Below the pieces are notes generated by a model. The model was not told the origin of the DNA. It did not search any database and was given only the letters and a program-made list of their open reading frames with translations. Position numbers and translations under genes: made by a program. From Gammaproteobacteria bacterium (GTDB taxonomy: Bacteria > Pseudomonadota > Gammaproteobacteria > Eutrophobiales > Eutrophobiaceae), in the NCBI GenBank assembly GCA_012103475.1, contig WLWS01000001.1, positions 705,881 through 769,880 of the forward strand: a stretch of 64,000 nt of DNA. The letters run 5' to 3'. Of the stretch, positions 1 through 9,562 are shown piece by piece (position 1 is the first letter of the stretch; each line of letters starts with the position of its first letter).

Positions 1-952
1 GGCCCTGAGGAAAATTGTAAGTGCGTATACGTTCGGAACGATCACCGGAACCAACCAGTGAGCGTCGGTTTTCGGCCATTTCAGCCGTCTGTTTATCCTG
101 CTCGGCGGTAAGCAGCTTTGATTGCAAAAGCGACATGGCCCGCGCCTTATTCTTGTGCTGGGAACGCTCGTCCTGGCACTCAACTACAATACCAGTTGGC
201 AGATGGGTCAGACGAATAGCTGAGTCGGTCTTGTTCACGTGCTGACCTCCTGCACCCGAAGCCCGAAAGGTGTCGATTCTGATATCAGAGCTGCTGATTT
301 CAAACTCACTGATTTCATCGAGCTCAGGTAATATCGCCACCGTACAGGCAGAAGTGTGAATACGACCCTGCGATTCAGTTTCAGGAACACGTTGTACGCG
401 GTGTGCGCCGGATTCAAATTTCAATCGCGAATAAGCGCCTTCACCAACCACACGCATAATGACTTCCTTGTAGCCATCCAGATCGCTTGGGGTGGAACTG
501 AGTATCTCTATCTTCCAGCGACGCAACTCGGCGTACTTGCTGTACATACGCATCAAATCACCTGAAAACAAAGCAGCTTCTTCACCACCGGTGCCCGCTC
601 TAATTTCCAGAAAAATATTGTTATTGTCATTCGGATCTTTTGGTAGCAGGAGTTTTTGTAGCTGCTCTTCAAGCCTGACGTTTTCTTCTTCAGCAATTTT
701 CAATTCTTCGCTGGCAAATTCACGCATTTCCTTATCAGCATCGTTTTGCATCTCCTTCGCTGATTCCATTGCTGCATAATTAGTCTGGTAGTTATTGAAA
801 CACTCAACAACCGGAGTCACTTCGGCCAGCTCTTTATTAAAGTCCCGGAACCGAGTCTGATCGCCAATCACCTCCGGATCAGCAAGCAGGGCGTGCAGTT
901 CCTGCTGGCGTTCGGCCAGATTTTCAAGTTTGATTTTAAGACTTTGTTTCAT
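1..952 (-). CDS. prfA: Peptide chain release factor 1 (3' end outside window)
   Basis: RF1 recognises UAA and UAG in the ribosomal A site and triggers release of the finished peptide. About 317 codons are visible, starting at an ATG whose complement is at 950-952; the C-terminus runs off the left edge. The catalytic GGQ tripeptide lies at residues 235-237 (bases 242-250) in the context [14 protein letters not shown], which is diagnostic of class I release factors. The N-terminal coiled-coil region and the central codon-recognition domain precede it. The gene sits 62 bp downstream of hemA on the same strand, the usual hemA-prfA(-prmC) order. The identity as RF1 rather than RF2 rests on this context and on an apparently unbroken frame. 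Confidence 0.96.
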   Translation of the reverse strand, partial: MKQSLKIKLENLAERQQELHALLADPEVIGDQTRFRDFNKELAEVTPVVECFNNYQTNYAAMESAKEMQNDADKEMREFASEELKIAEEENVRLEEQLQKLLLPKDPNDNNNIFLEIRAGTGGEEAALFSGDLMRMYSKYAELRRWKIEILSSTPSDLDGYKEVIMRVVGEGAYSRLKFESGAHRVQRVPETESQGRIHTSACTVAILPELDEISEFEISSSDIRIDTFRASGAGGQHVNKTDSAIRLTHLPTGIVVECQDERSQHKNKARAMSLLQSKLLTAEQDKQTAEMAENRRSLVGSGDRSERIRTYNFPQG

Positions 953-1014
953 GTTAAGTAGAGCACTTCAAATAAAGCGAGGCAGTGTAGCGGAATTATA
1001 CTTCTGAAAGGATA

Positions 1015-2295
1015 TTAATCTTGCTTCCCGATTTTTTTACTCTGGCCGCTAAGACTGAACAGTTCATGCGTGGCCTGAATCAAATCCTGTCGCCCCTCAG
1101 AGCTGGACTGACGCAGCTGCGTACTTGGTTCATGTATCAATTTGTTGGTCAGCCGCCGGCTCAATGCCTCGACAACCTGCTCTGGATTCTCACCGAGACG
1201 AATTTTCTTCTGTGCAAGCTCCAGTTCGTTCTGCTGCACATCCTGCGCCCGGCGACGCAGAGCACGTATGGTGGACACGGCATCGAGCGAACTAAGCCAT
1301 GCCATAAAATGTAGTACCTGGGAATCAATGATTTCTTCCGCCTGCACCGCCGCCTTTTGCCGGCTGCGCATATTTTCATCAATCACGTCTTTCAAATCAT
1401 CCACCGTATACAGATAGACATCTTCCAGATCGCCGGCCTCGGCCTCAACATCTCGTGGTACCGCAATATCGACAATAAAAACCGGCTTGTGTTTGCGTTT
1501 CAGTATGGCGGTTTCCATCGCACCCTTACCCAGAATAGGTAACTGACTGGCGGTTGAAGAAATTATAATGTCTGCTTCCTCCAGATGCTGGGGGATATCG
1601 CCCAGAGTCATGGAATACGCAGAATATTCTGCCGCCAGTTGTTGTGATCTTTCCAGAGTACGGTTAGCAATTATCATTCGCTTCAAACCGGCATTGTGCA
1701 TATGCATGGCAACCAGTTCTATGGTTTCACCAGCACCAATAAGCAGGGCCGTTTGTCCGGACAGATCGCCAAAAATTTGTTGTGCCAGACGTACGGATGC
1801 ATAGGCCACTGAAACCGGGTGAGAGCCGATGGCAGTTGTGCTCCGGACCTGCTTGGCAACCATGAAAGAATGCTGAAACAGATGACCTAGTAATTTACCG
1901 ATGCTGCCATTATTCATACTCGCCTGATAGGCGTCTTTCAATTGCCCGAGTATCTGCGGCTCCCCCAACACCATCGAATCGAGTCCGCTGGCAACTCGTA
2001 ACATGTGTTTCACCGCCGCCTCGTTCGGGTGTGTGTAAAGGAAAGGATCCAGTTCTTTGGCCGAGAAGCCATGAAAATCGTGAAACCACTCCAGCGGCTT
2101 ATCCTGATCCGCTTCACTTACGGAGCAGTAGACTTCGGTGCGGTTGCAGGTAGAGAAAATTGCCGCCTCCTGAGCCTTGCCCTGATGTCGAAAGTCCTTC
2201 AGTGCATCCGCAATGACATCGGCACCAAATACCACCTTTTCACGAACATCAAGCGGAGCCGTGGCGTGGTTGAGTCCAAAAGCAAGCAGGGTCAT
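1015..2295 (-). CDS. hemA: Glutamyl-tRNA reductase
   Basis: Reduces glutamyl-tRNA(Glu) to glutamate-1-semialdehyde, the first committed step of tetrapyrrole synthesis by the C5 pathway. The N-terminal catalytic domain begins MTLLAFGLNHATAPLDVREK and carries the catalytic Cys50 in STCNRTEVYC. A Rossmann NADPH domain follows (LIGAGETIELVA), then the C-terminal dimerisation helices (LRRRAQ...LTNKLIHEPSTQLR). The frame is open 32 codons further upstream to 2391. I chose the internal ATG at 2293-2295 because it gives the standard N-terminus and 426 aa, and because a promoter-like -10 lies inside the longer version. It is divergent from the TPR lipoprotein gene and cotranscribed with prfA. Confidence 0.95.
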   Translation of the reverse strand: MTLLAFGLNHATAPLDVREKVVFGADVIADALKDFRHQGKAQEAAIFSTCNRTEVYCSVSEADQDKPLEWFHDFHGFSAKELDPFLYTHPNEAAVKHMLRVASGLDSMVLGEPQILGQLKDAYQASMNNGSIGKLLGHLFQHSFMVAKQVRSTTAIGSHPVSVAYASVRLAQQIFGDLSGQTALLIGAGETIELVAMHMHNAGLKRMIIANRTLERSQQLAAEYSAYSMTLGDIPQHLEEADIIISSTASQLPILGKGAMETAILKRKHKPVFIVDIAVPRDVEAEAGDLEDVYLYTVDDLKDVIDENMRSRQKAAVQAEEIIDSQVLHFMAWLSSLDAVSTIRALRRRAQDVQQNELELAQKKIRLGENPEQVVEALSRRLTNKLIHEPSTQLRQSSSEGRQDLIQATHELFSLSGQSKKIGKQD

Positions 2296-2376
2296 ATTTT
2301 TGAAATCGACAGTAAAAAGGTTAAAGAAGTCACTTTCATGACAGTATAAAAGCCTTATATTTGCAAGAATCTGGCC

Positions 2377-2407
2377 ATTATATGCCTTCATTTGCCACTT
2401 TTGTCAC
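2377..2407 (-). promoter_or_regulatory. Candidate sigma-70 promoter for hemA
   Basis: On the minus strand a perfect TATAAT (complement of 2377-2382) is preceded by GTGACA (complement of 2402-2407) with a 19-bp spacer, slightly longer than ideal. It would give a leader of about 75 nt before the chosen hemA start at 2295. Inferred from sequence only. Confidence 0.4.
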
Positions 2408-2511
2408 CCTATACGCCTTGATAAACTAGCCCGATTTCCACAGTTTGACTGGCTCTGGTCGCTAATAAAGAGGAATTTTTTGCTGAAAGGGACTGTCCAA
2501 TTACGAAAATA

Positions 2512-4326
2512 ATGAGTATTGTTCTTTATATGATCAGGTTTTATTCAATGCAGCCCACGTTCTGCGCCCATTTTGCCAATTTTTTTCGCACTGCAGCCCT
2601 GCTGCTGTGCATGCTGTCACTTGCTGCCTGTAATACCGTCGCGACCAAGCCGGAAGAAGCGGTAAGCGCTGAGACTGAGGAGCCTGAAGAAGCCAGCGAA
2701 GAGGATATTGTCCGAATAGAACCGGTGCGGCCGAAAATTCCACTTAGCGAGGACATTCTCTACAAAACTCTGGTGGCGGAATTTGCCGGACAACGTGGAC
2801 AGCTTGATGTTGCGGTAGAGAATTATCTTGAGCTGGCGCGCATGACCCGAGACCCCAAGTACGTTGAGCGGGCCACCCGGATTGCGATTTACGCGCGAAA
2901 CACGGAAGCCGCGACCGAAGTGGCTAATCTCTGGGTAGAACTCGACCCTCTGAATCCCGATGCGCATCAGGTGCTGGCGGTGATGAACCTGCGCGCCGGC
3001 GATGTCGATAAATCTCTTGAGCACCTGAAAGTCATTCTTAATTACTCACACGGGAAGCTGGATCAAAAACTGTGGATGATTGCCAACATGCTGGGCCGGG
3101 AAAAAGACCGCGGCATGGTCATGCAGGTAATGGAAAAATTGCTGCTTGATTATGAAGATGACGCTGAAGCTCTGTACGCCTTTGCCCACGTTGCTGCAAG
3201 AATAGGTGAGTCTGATCGGGCTATCGAATTGTTAAGCCGGACTCTGGTTCTGGCACCGGACAACGATAACGCCGCAATGAGTTATATTTCTATTTTGCAG
3301 AAACAGGGACGTATTAGTGAAGCTGTAGAATGGATCGAAAGCGTTCTGCCTTCCCGCAAAGACAATGACTTTAATCTGCGTTCTGCCTACGCACGATTGC
3401 TGACTGACGCCAAACGCTTTGATGATGCCCGCCGTCAGTTTGAAATTCTCTCTGTACAGGCCCCCAACAACAGCGATGTTCTGTTCGCACTCGGGCTTTT
3501 GTATTTGCAATCGAACCGTCTCGAAGAAGCAGAAAGTTATTTCAAACGTCTGGTCGCACAGAACCTGCGTTCAGACGATGCCAATTACTATCTTGGTCGT
3601 ATAAACGAGCAGAAAGAAAATTTTGAACAAGCCGGAGTCTGGTATCAGAGCGTACAACAAAGTGACAATCATTTTGATGCGCAACTTCGTTACGGTTTGA
3701 TTCTCGGTAAACAGGGCAAGCTAGAGGCAGCCAGAGAACAACTACAGAAAATTCAACCGGCAAATGACGCACAGCAAACCATGCGTGTGCAGGCAGAAGC
3801 TGAGCTACTCGCCAACGAAGAACGCTATAAGGAAGCGATGTCGGTGTACGACGCCGCTATCGAAGGCAAAAAGCACAATTCCGACCTGCTCTACGCCAGA
3901 GCAATGCTGGCGCAGAGAATGGATCGTTTTGAATTACTGGAAGAGGATCTCAGGCGCATTCTGGTTCTCGAACCGGATAATGTGCAGGCTCTCAACGCAC
4001 TTGGTTACAGTCTTGCCGACGAAACAGATCGCTATCTTGAAGCCTACGATCTGATTAAGCGCGCACTCGATATGAGTTCCGGCGACTTCTATATTCTCGA
4101 TAGTATGGGTTGGGTTCTGTATCGGCTTGGTCGTCACGATGAAGCAATTGAATATCTCGAAAAAGCCATGGAGCTTCGTCAGGATCCTGAAATTGCCGCA
4201 CACCTCGGCGAAGTACTGTGGGTGAAGGGCGACAGGGGAGCAGCCAAAAAGATCTGGGAAACAGCCCTGCAGGCGGCACCTGAAGACAATCGCCTGCTCG
4301 ATGTGATGAAACGATTCGACAACTGA
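2512..4326 (+). CDS. Tetratricopeptide-repeat lipoprotein
   Basis: A 604-residue protein with a hydrophobic N-terminus ending in the lipobox LSLAAC (Cys40 from this start), an acidic linker, and then TPR-type helix pairs over most of its length. Repeat-like segments include LLYLQSNRLEEAESYFKRLV and WVLYRLGRHDEAIEYLEKAM. TPR proteins are protein-binding scaffolds; this one should be a periplasm-facing lipoprotein. Genes of this kind sit between hemA and lolB in pseudomonads and relatives, so a role near outer-membrane lipoprotein handling is an inference from context only. The start is uncertain: ATGs at 2512, 2530 and 2548 are all in frame and none has a clear ribosome-binding site. The one at 2548 would give a more ordinary signal peptide. 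Confidence 0.85.
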   Translation: MSIVLYMIRFYSMQPTFCAHFANFFRTAALLLCMLSLAACNTVATKPEEAVSAETEEPEEASEEDIVRIEPVRPKIPLSEDILYKTLVAEFAGQRGQLDVAVENYLELARMTRDPKYVERATRIAIYARNTEAATEVANLWVELDPLNPDAHQVLAVMNLRAGDVDKSLEHLKVILNYSHGKLDQKLWMIANMLGREKDRGMVMQVMEKLLLDYEDDAEALYAFAHVAARIGESDRAIELLSRTLVLAPDNDNAAMSYISILQKQGRISEAVEWIESVLPSRKDNDFNLRSAYARLLTDAKRFDDARRQFEILSVQAPNNSDVLFALGLLYLQSNRLEEAESYFKRLVAQNLRSDDANYYLGRINEQKENFEQAGVWYQSVQQSDNHFDAQLRYGLILGKQGKLEAAREQLQKIQPANDAQQTMRVQAEAELLANEERYKEAMSVYDAAIEGKKHNSDLLYARAMLAQRMDRFELLEEDLRRILVLEPDNVQALNALGYSLADETDRYLEAYDLIKRALDMSSGDFYILDSMGWVLYRLGRHDEAIEYLEKAMELRQDPEIAAHLGEVLWVKGDRGAAKKIWETALQAAPEDNRLLDVMKRFDN

Positions 4327-4404
4327 TCATTCCATTTTCTGCAGTGTAAATGAAACGGCTCCTGTATTTGAGCTTGCCTGCGTAGAAGATACACGAAGAC
4401 CCTG

Positions 4405-5058
4405 ATGACAAAATCCGCTGTGGCTCTCAAGCCGACTCTTGCCCAGACAGCCTCGCCATACATTCTTACTTTTGTGCTCAGCCTGCTGCTCTGCTCCTGC
4501 GCACTTCAGCCAGCCCTGACATCCGTATCGACTGACAGGAATAAATTACTGCTTTGGCAGGAAAGAACAGCGCAACTGAATGAAATTAGAAGCTGGAAGC
4601 TCAATGGCAGAATCGCCATTCAGAAAGAAAAGGAAAGTGGCAGTGCCAGCTTGAAATGGCGACAGCAGGGAGAAGGTTTTGAAATAGACATTATCGGGCC
4701 ATTCGGCAAAGGTACTGTAGAGCTTCGCGGAGATGATTCAGGCGTCTCCATGCAGGATGCCGAAGGTCTTACCCTGCGTGCTGCCGACGCTGAAACTCTG
4801 TTGCAAAAATATCTTGGCTGGCAGGTACCGGTCTCCGGCCTGCACTACTGGATAAGAGGACTCCCCAGCCCGAAGACCACGGTAGAAACTATGCTGCTTG
4901 ATGAACAAAGCAGGCTCAGCGAATTGACACAATTCGGCTGGAAGGTCACCTACAAACGCTATCAAACTCACCGGGAGCAACAGCTGCCGGCTAAAATGGA
5001 ACTACTCAATGAAAAGCTGAAAGTGAAACTGGTACTTCGGGAATGGGAGCTACCATGA
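4405..5058 (+). CDS. lolB: Outer-membrane lipoprotein LolB
   Basis: LolB is the outer-membrane receptor that takes lipoproteins from the periplasmic carrier LolA and inserts them in the membrane. The 217-aa product has an N-terminal hydrophobic segment (about residues 19-31) and a probable acylated Cys32 in the lipobox LCSC. It is followed by the LolB-type half-barrel with motifs such as [11 protein letters not shown] and [16 protein letters not shown]. Length and position between the TPR lipoprotein and ispE are typical. Its stop codon overlaps the ispE start (ATGA), indicating translational coupling. Confidence 0.93.
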   Translation: MTKSAVALKPTLAQTASPYILTFVLSLLLCSCALQPALTSVSTDRNKLLLWQERTAQLNEIRSWKLNGRIAIQKEKESGSASLKWRQQGEGFEIDIIGPFGKGTVELRGDDSGVSMQDAEGLTLRAADAETLLQKYLGWQVPVSGLHYWIRGLPSPKTTVETMLLDEQSRLSELTQFGWKVTYKRYQTHREQQLPAKMELLNEKLKVKLVLREWELP

Positions 5059-5912
5059 ACAATTACTGGCCGGCACCGGCAAAACTTAACCTGTTCCTGC
5101 ACATCACCGGCCGACGTGCTGATGGCTATCATGAATTACAGACTGCCTTTCAGTTTCTGGATTACTCCGATGCACTTCAGTTCAGGCCTCGCAGCGACAA
5201 GAAAATTACCCGCCAGGCAAATTATGAGAATGTCGCAGAAGAGGCTGACATTATTATCCGTGCAGCGTCCTTACTGCGGGAACACAGTAAGATACCTTTT
5301 GGTGTCGATATCCATATCAATAAGCGCCTACCCATGGGAGGTGGTCTGGGCGGTGGCAGCTCCAATGCCGCAACAACCCTGGTGGCGCTCAACTGTATTT
5401 TCGAACTCGGTTTGAAGCAAAATGAATTGTCCGATCTGGGGTTACAATTGGGCGCAGATGTGCCCGTATTTGTTGGCGCTCAGGCAGCCTGGGCTGAAGG
5501 AGTGGGCGAACAACTGACGCCGATTTCGCCGGCAGAGGACTGGTTTCTGGTGGTTGTGCCCGACAGCCCGGTGTCGACGGCTGAAATTTTCGGAGCTGCC
5601 GATTTGACACGTAATACCGCTGCAATCACAATACGCGACTTTCTCGCGGGTGCAGGTCACAATGACTGCGAAAATGTGGTGCGGCAACATTATCCGGAAG
5701 TACGAGAAGTGTTAGATTGGCTGAGCCGGAAATACGAGACCAGAATGACCGGAACCGGTGCCTGTGTCTTCGCCCGGTTCGACTCAGAAGATAAGGCCGG
5801 AGAAGCCGCCAAAGGCCTGCCCCAAGACTGGCGGCACTTTGTCGCTCAAGGCCTGAATCGCTCGCCGTTGGCTCAACGGCTGGAGCAGGAAAACGCCGGC
5901 CGGCATAGCTGA
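5055..5912 (+). CDS. ispE: 4-diphosphocytidyl-2-C-methyl-D-erythritol kinase
   Basis: GHMP-superfamily kinase of the MEP isoprenoid pathway that phosphorylates CDP-methylerythritol. It starts [19 protein letters not shown], the family N-terminus, and carries the ATP-binding glycine loop [15 protein letters not shown] and the C-terminal [12 protein letters not shown] motif. The frame opens slightly earlier at 5043, but the ATG at 5055 is better. It has a GGGAG ribosome-binding site at 5045-5049 and overlaps the lolB stop by 4 bp. The product is 285 aa, the normal size. tRNA(Gln) and prs follow, as in many gammaproteobacteria. Confidence 0.96.
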   Translation: MNNYWPAPAKLNLFLHITGRRADGYHELQTAFQFLDYSDALQFRPRSDKKITRQANYENVAEEADIIIRAASLLREHSKIPFGVDIHINKRLPMGGGLGGGSSNAATTLVALNCIFELGLKQNELSDLGLQLGADVPVFVGAQAAWAEGVGEQLTPISPAEDWFLVVVPDSPVSTAEIFGAADLTRNTAAITIRDFLAGAGHNDCENVVRQHYPEVREVLDWLSRKYETRMTGTGACVFARFDSEDKAGEAAKGLPQDWRHFVAQGLNRSPLAQRLEQENAGRHS

Positions 5913-5946
5913 AGGCTCTGACAGGAAGCCGGTTACAGATTGATAT

Positions 5947-6023
5947 TGGGGTATAGCCAAGCTGGTTAAGGCACGGGGTTTTGATCCCCGGATTCCCAGG
6001 TTCGAGTCCTGGTACCCCAGCCA
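5947..6023 (+). tRNA. tRNA-Gln (anticodon TTG)
   Basis: A complete 77-nt cloverleaf. The acceptor stem TGGGGTA (5947-5953) pairs with TACCCCA (6013-6019), followed by a discriminator G and an encoded CCA (6021-6023). The anticodon stem CGGGG/CCCCG encloses the loop 5979-5985 with anticodon TTG at 5981-5983. The T arm carries GGTTCGAGTCC. Its placement between ispE and prs is a conserved gammaproteobacterial arrangement. Confidence 0.97.
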
Positions 6024-6047
6024 TACATTTACAGAGGCACGTTAACT

Positions 6048-7001
6048 ATGTCATTAGCAAATGTGATGCTGTTTTCCGGCAATGCCAATCCGAAACTCGC
6101 TTCGGAGGTTGCCGGATATCTGAATTTACCCATGGGGAAGATTACCGTGGGCAATTTCAGTGATGGTGAGTGTATGGCCGAGATCGCGGAAAATGTCCGC
6201 GGCAGAGACATATTTATAGTGCAGTCATTGTGCGCTCCAACCAATGACAACCTGATGGAGCTGCTGGTGATGGCCGATGCGCTGCGCAGGGCATCAGCTG
6301 TGCGGGTAACCGCCGTTATTCCTTATATGGGCTATGCCCGGCAGGATCGGCGACCACGTTCAGCGAGAGTACCGATTACGGCCAAAGTAGTGGCGAACAT
6401 GATTGGTGCTGTGCATATCAACAGGGTATTGACTGTGGATTTACACGCCGACCAGATTCAGGGCTTTTTTGATATGCCACTGGATAATGTGTATGCCTCG
6501 CCAGTCTTACTCGGCGATGTCTGGAAACACAAGTATCCGAATCTGATGGTGGTCTCGCCAGACGTTGGCGGTGTGGTCAGGGCGAGGGCTCTGGCAAAAC
6601 GACTGGATGATTGTGATCTGGCGATAATTGATAAACGTCGACCGAAACCGAATCAGTCTGAAGTGATGAATATTATCGGTGATGTCGAAGGCAGAACCTG
6701 CGTCATCATAGATGACATGGTCGATACGGCTGGCACCTTGTGTAGTGCCGCCGATGCCCTGAAAGATTTCGGTGCGTTAAAAGTGGTGGCCTATTGTACT
6801 CACCCGGTGTTGTCGGGGAATGCCATTAATAACATTAACAACTCACAGCTGGACGAGTTGGTGGTATCAGACACTATTCCGCTGCGCCCTGAGGCGGCAG
6901 CCTGTGAACGTATACGCCAGTTAAGTGTGGCTGCCATGCTGGCGGAGAGTGTACGCAGGGTGGCTGAGGATGAGTCGCTCAGCTCTATGTTTATAGATTA
7001 G
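6048..7001 (+). CDS. prs: Ribose-phosphate pyrophosphokinase (PRPP synthase)
   Basis: Transfers pyrophosphate from ATP to ribose-5-phosphate, making PRPP for nucleotide, histidine and tryptophan synthesis. The 317-aa protein has the class I signatures: the catalytic flexible loop region [18 protein letters not shown], the divalent-metal region [12 protein letters not shown], and the PRPP-binding loop [13 protein letters not shown]. The ATG at 6048 gives the expected N-terminus ([13 protein letters not shown]). It starts 24 bp after the tRNA and ends before a long inverted repeat. It supplies substrate for the hisA/F/I/E pathway and purC elsewhere in the window. Confidence 0.97.
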   Translation: MSLANVMLFSGNANPKLASEVAGYLNLPMGKITVGNFSDGECMAEIAENVRGRDIFIVQSLCAPTNDNLMELLVMADALRRASAVRVTAVIPYMGYARQDRRPRSARVPITAKVVANMIGAVHINRVLTVDLHADQIQGFFDMPLDNVYASPVLLGDVWKHKYPNLMVVSPDVGGVVRARALAKRLDDCDLAIIDKRRPKPNQSEVMNIIGDVEGRTCVIIDDMVDTAGTLCSAADALKDFGALKVVAYCTHPVLSGNAINNINNSQLDELVVSDTIPLRPEAAACERIRQLSVAAMLAESVRRVAEDESLSSMFID

Positions 7002-7027
7002 TTGTCTGATCGGGCAACAGCAGCAGC

Positions 7028-7069
7028 TAGCGACAAGCAAGTTAGTATTTTGTATCTTGCTTGTCGCTA
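7028..7069. terminator. Perfect 14-bp inverted repeat between prs and rplY
   Basis: Arms 7028-7041 (TAGCGACAAGCAAG) and 7056-7069 are exact reverse complements around a 14-nt loop. The downstream tract is only weakly T-rich (TTTATTG), so this is either a weak bidirectional terminator or an mRNA-stabilising hairpin ahead of rplY. The pairing is seen directly; the function is inferred. Confidence 0.55.
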
Positions 7070-7149
7070 TTTATTGATAGCGTTTAAAAAACAGTTCCTT
7101 GTCTGGTCGCGGGCAAAGAACACATAACCAGTAAATCAGGAGATTTAAA

Positions 7150-7812
7150 ATGGAATCATTTGAAGTTATAGCAGAGCCGCGCGAAAGCGTGGGGAAGGGT
7201 GCGAGCCGCCGCCTGCGTAAAACCGGGAAGGTCCCGGGTATTGTGTATGGTACGGGTAAAGATGCAAAGATGATCACAATCGATCAGAACGCCATCGGGC
7301 ACCAATTGGAAAACGAAGCTTTTTATTCAAGCATTCTTAACCTGAACATCGGTAAAGAAAAAGAACAGGTCGTGCTCAAGGATCTGCAACGGCACCCCTA
7401 TAAGAGACTGATATTGCACATTGACTTCCAGCGTATTGACGCCAAGGAAAAGTTAAACATGCGCGTGCCATTACATTTTATCAACGAAACAAGTTGTGTC
7501 GGTGTCAAAACCGGTGGCGGCGTAATCAGTCATATCATGACAGATCTGGAAATTTCCTGTTTGCCGAAAGACCTGCTTGAATACATTGAGGTTGACCTGG
7601 CAGAGCTTGAACTGAATGAGTCAATTCATCTTGCCGAACTGAAGTTGCCTAAGGGCGTAGAAATTTATGCTCTTCTACATGGCGGCGATGATTCACAACC
7701 GGTAGCTTCCGTGCATACACCGAGAGTGGAAGTCGAAGTTGAGGAAGATACAGACACTGAGGAAGCCGCTGCTGATGACGCTGTTGCTCCTGATGAAGCC
7801 AAAGACGACTAG
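7150..7812 (+). CDS. rplY: 50S ribosomal protein L25 (general stress protein Ctc type)
   Basis: Binds 5S rRNA in the large ribosomal subunit. At 220 aa it is the long TL5/Ctc form rather than the short enteric L25. An N-terminal L25 barrel is recognisable from ESFEVIAEPRESVGKGASRR, GIVYG and VLKDLQRHPYKRLILHIDFQ, followed by the C-terminal TL5 domain (LEYIEVDLAELELNESIHLA) and an acidic tail (VEVEEDTDTEEAAADD). A purine-rich ribosome-binding site (CAGGAG) ends at about 7142. Position between prs and pth is conserved. Confidence 0.96.
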   Translation: MESFEVIAEPRESVGKGASRRLRKTGKVPGIVYGTGKDAKMITIDQNAIGHQLENEAFYSSILNLNIGKEKEQVVLKDLQRHPYKRLILHIDFQRIDAKEKLNMRVPLHFINETSCVGVKTGGGVISHIMTDLEISCLPKDLLEYIEVDLAELELNESIHLAELKLPKGVEIYALLHGGDDSQPVASVHTPRVEVEVEEDTDTEEAAADDAVAPDEAKDD

Positions 7813-7841
7813 TCTGTAATATTTATTCGGGACATGAACCC

Positions 7842-8408
7842 GTGATAAAGCTTATCGTTGGGCTCGGCAACCCCGGCTCTGAATATACTAAAACCCGGCA
7901 TAACGCCGGGTTTTGGTTTGTAGAGCAACTGTTAGCCAATCATGGCGGGCAGTTTTCAGCAGAAAACCGTTTTCACGGTGAAGCCGCGCGCATCAACAGC
8001 GGTTCCATTGATTGTCGCCTGTTGAAACCGCAGACTTTTATGAATGAAAGTGGCCGTGCTGTGCAGGCCATGCTCAGTTATTTTGATATCGACGCCAGCG
8101 AGATGCTGGTGGCTCACGATGAGATTGATCTGAATGCCGGCGATGTGCGTTTGAAAAAAGACGGTGGCCACGGCGGCCACAATGGCCTTCGCGATATTAT
8201 TTCCTGCACCAGCGAGAAGAATTTTTTGCGTCTGCGTATCGGTGTTGGTCATCCCGGCCGTAAAGATTCAGTCACACCTCATGTACTAGGAAGAGCCGGC
8301 AATGAAGAACAGAGACTTATCGATGAGAGTCTGGACAGGGCGATACAGGTGATGCCAATGCTCTTCGATGGCGAACTGGAAAAAGCCATGCAGCAACTGC
8401 ACTCCTGA
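7842..8408 (+). CDS. pth: Peptidyl-tRNA hydrolase
   Basis: Cleaves the ester bond of peptidyl-tRNAs that drop off ribosomes and so recycles tRNA. The 188-aa product starts with a GTG (MIKLIVGLGNPG) and contains the catalytic His20 in TRHNAGFW, the FMNESG motif, and the HDEIDLNAG and GGHGGHNGLRDI substrate-binding motifs. All expected active-site residues are visible. No in-frame ATG fits, and GGGA about 10 nt upstream supports the GTG. It lies 29 bp after rplY and 31 bp before ychF, apparently in one operon. Confidence 0.97.
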   Translation: MIKLIVGLGNPGSEYTKTRHNAGFWFVEQLLANHGGQFSAENRFHGEAARINSGSIDCRLLKPQTFMNESGRAVQAMLSYFDIDASEMLVAHDEIDLNAGDVRLKKDGGHGGHNGLRDIISCTSEKNFLRLRIGVGHPGRKDSVTPHVLGRAGNEEQRLIDESLDRAIQVMPMLFDGELEKAMQQLHS

Positions 8409-8439
8409 ATTTTACTAATTTACAGAGATAGAACACGCA

Positions 8440-9531
8440 ATGGGATTTAAATGTGGCATTGTCGGTTTACCCAATGTTGGTAAATCCACGCTATTTAACG
8501 CGCTCACCAATTCCGGAATCAATGCCGAGAATTATCCGTTCTGTACCATTGATCCGAATGTCGGAGTTGTACCAGTACCCGATCCTCGTCTGCAAGAGAT
8601 TCAGGATATTGTTCAAAGCAAACAGCTCATTCCCGCGCACATGGAGTTCGTCGACATTGCCGGGCTGGTTGAGGGTGCATCGAAAGGTGAGGGTCTGGGT
8701 AATAAATTCCTCGCACATATTCGCGAAACCCATGCGATTGCCCAGGTTGTTCGTTGTTTTGATGACGACAACATTGTTCATGTTGCCGGCAAAGTCGATC
8801 CGCTTTCAGACATCGACGTAATTAATACCGAACTTTGTCTTGCCGATCAGGAGACTCTGGATCGCGCCCTGCAAAAAGCACAGAAACTGGCAAGAAGTGG
8901 TGACAAGGACGCCAAAGCCAAACAGACAGTGATCGAACAAATGCTGGCTCATATTGATACTGGTAGCCCTATCCGCCTGCTTGAACTGAGCGATGAAGAC
9001 CGCTCTATGTTGAAGGACTTCCAGCTGCTTACTGACAAACCGAGCCTGTACATTGCCAACGTCGAAGAGAGTGGCATGCAAGACAACCGACACCTGGAGG
9101 ATTTAAAAAAACGCGCAACAGAAGAAGGCGCAGAAGTGATACCCGTCTGCGCTTCCATCGAGGCCGAGATTGCCGAACTGGATGATGCAGACAAGCAGGA
9201 ATTTCTGGCCGAGCTTGGCCTTGAAGAACCCGGATTGAACCGGATTATTCGGGTTGGCTATCAATTGCTCGGGCTGCAGACCTATTTCACGGCCGGCCCG
9301 AAAGAGATTCGCGCCTGGACTATTCACCAGGGTGATACTGCGCCACAGGCCGCCGGTGTTATTCACACCGATTTTGAACATGGCTTCATTCGCGCCGAAG
9401 TCGTCGCCTTTGATGATTTTATCACCTGCAAGGGTGAGCAGGGTGCCAAAGATGCCGGCAAATGGCGACTGGAAGGAAAAGAATACATTGTTGTCGACGG
9501 CGATGTGATGCTATTTCGCTTTAACGTCTAG
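8440..9531 (+). CDS. ychF: Redox-regulated ATPase YchF (OLA1 family)
   Basis: A universally conserved OBG-family P-loop ATPase that binds ribosomes and modulates stress responses. The 363-aa protein carries G1 [15 protein letters not shown]3 [20 protein letters not shown], a central helical hairpin insert, and the C-terminal TGS-like domain ([20 protein letters not shown]). Length and motifs match the family throughout. It is the last gene of the rplY-pth-ychF run. Confidence 0.97.
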   Translation: MGFKCGIVGLPNVGKSTLFNALTNSGINAENYPFCTIDPNVGVVPVPDPRLQEIQDIVQSKQLIPAHMEFVDIAGLVEGASKGEGLGNKFLAHIRETHAIAQVVRCFDDDNIVHVAGKVDPLSDIDVINTELCLADQETLDRALQKAQKLARSGDKDAKAKQTVIEQMLAHIDTGSPIRLLELSDEDRSMLKDFQLLTDKPSLYIANVEESGMQDNRHLEDLKKRATEEGAEVIPVCASIEAEIAELDDADKQEFLAELGLEEPGLNRIIRVGYQLLGLQTYFTAGPKEIRAWTIHQGDTAPQAAGVIHTDFEHGFIRAEVVAFDDFITCKGEQGAKDAGKWRLEGKEYIVVDGDVMLFRFNV

Positions 9532-9562
9532 CCAGCCGTTTTTGAACGAGTAGAATCGGACA

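Noticed and set aside
2296-2391. Longer hemA start giving 458 aa
   Set aside because: The extra 32 residues do not look like a GluTR N-terminus and the extension contains a promoter-like -10.
2617-3024. 135-codon antisense frame inside the TPR lipoprotein gene
   Set aside because: No start signal or known domain; the opposite strand has a lipobox and TPR repeats.
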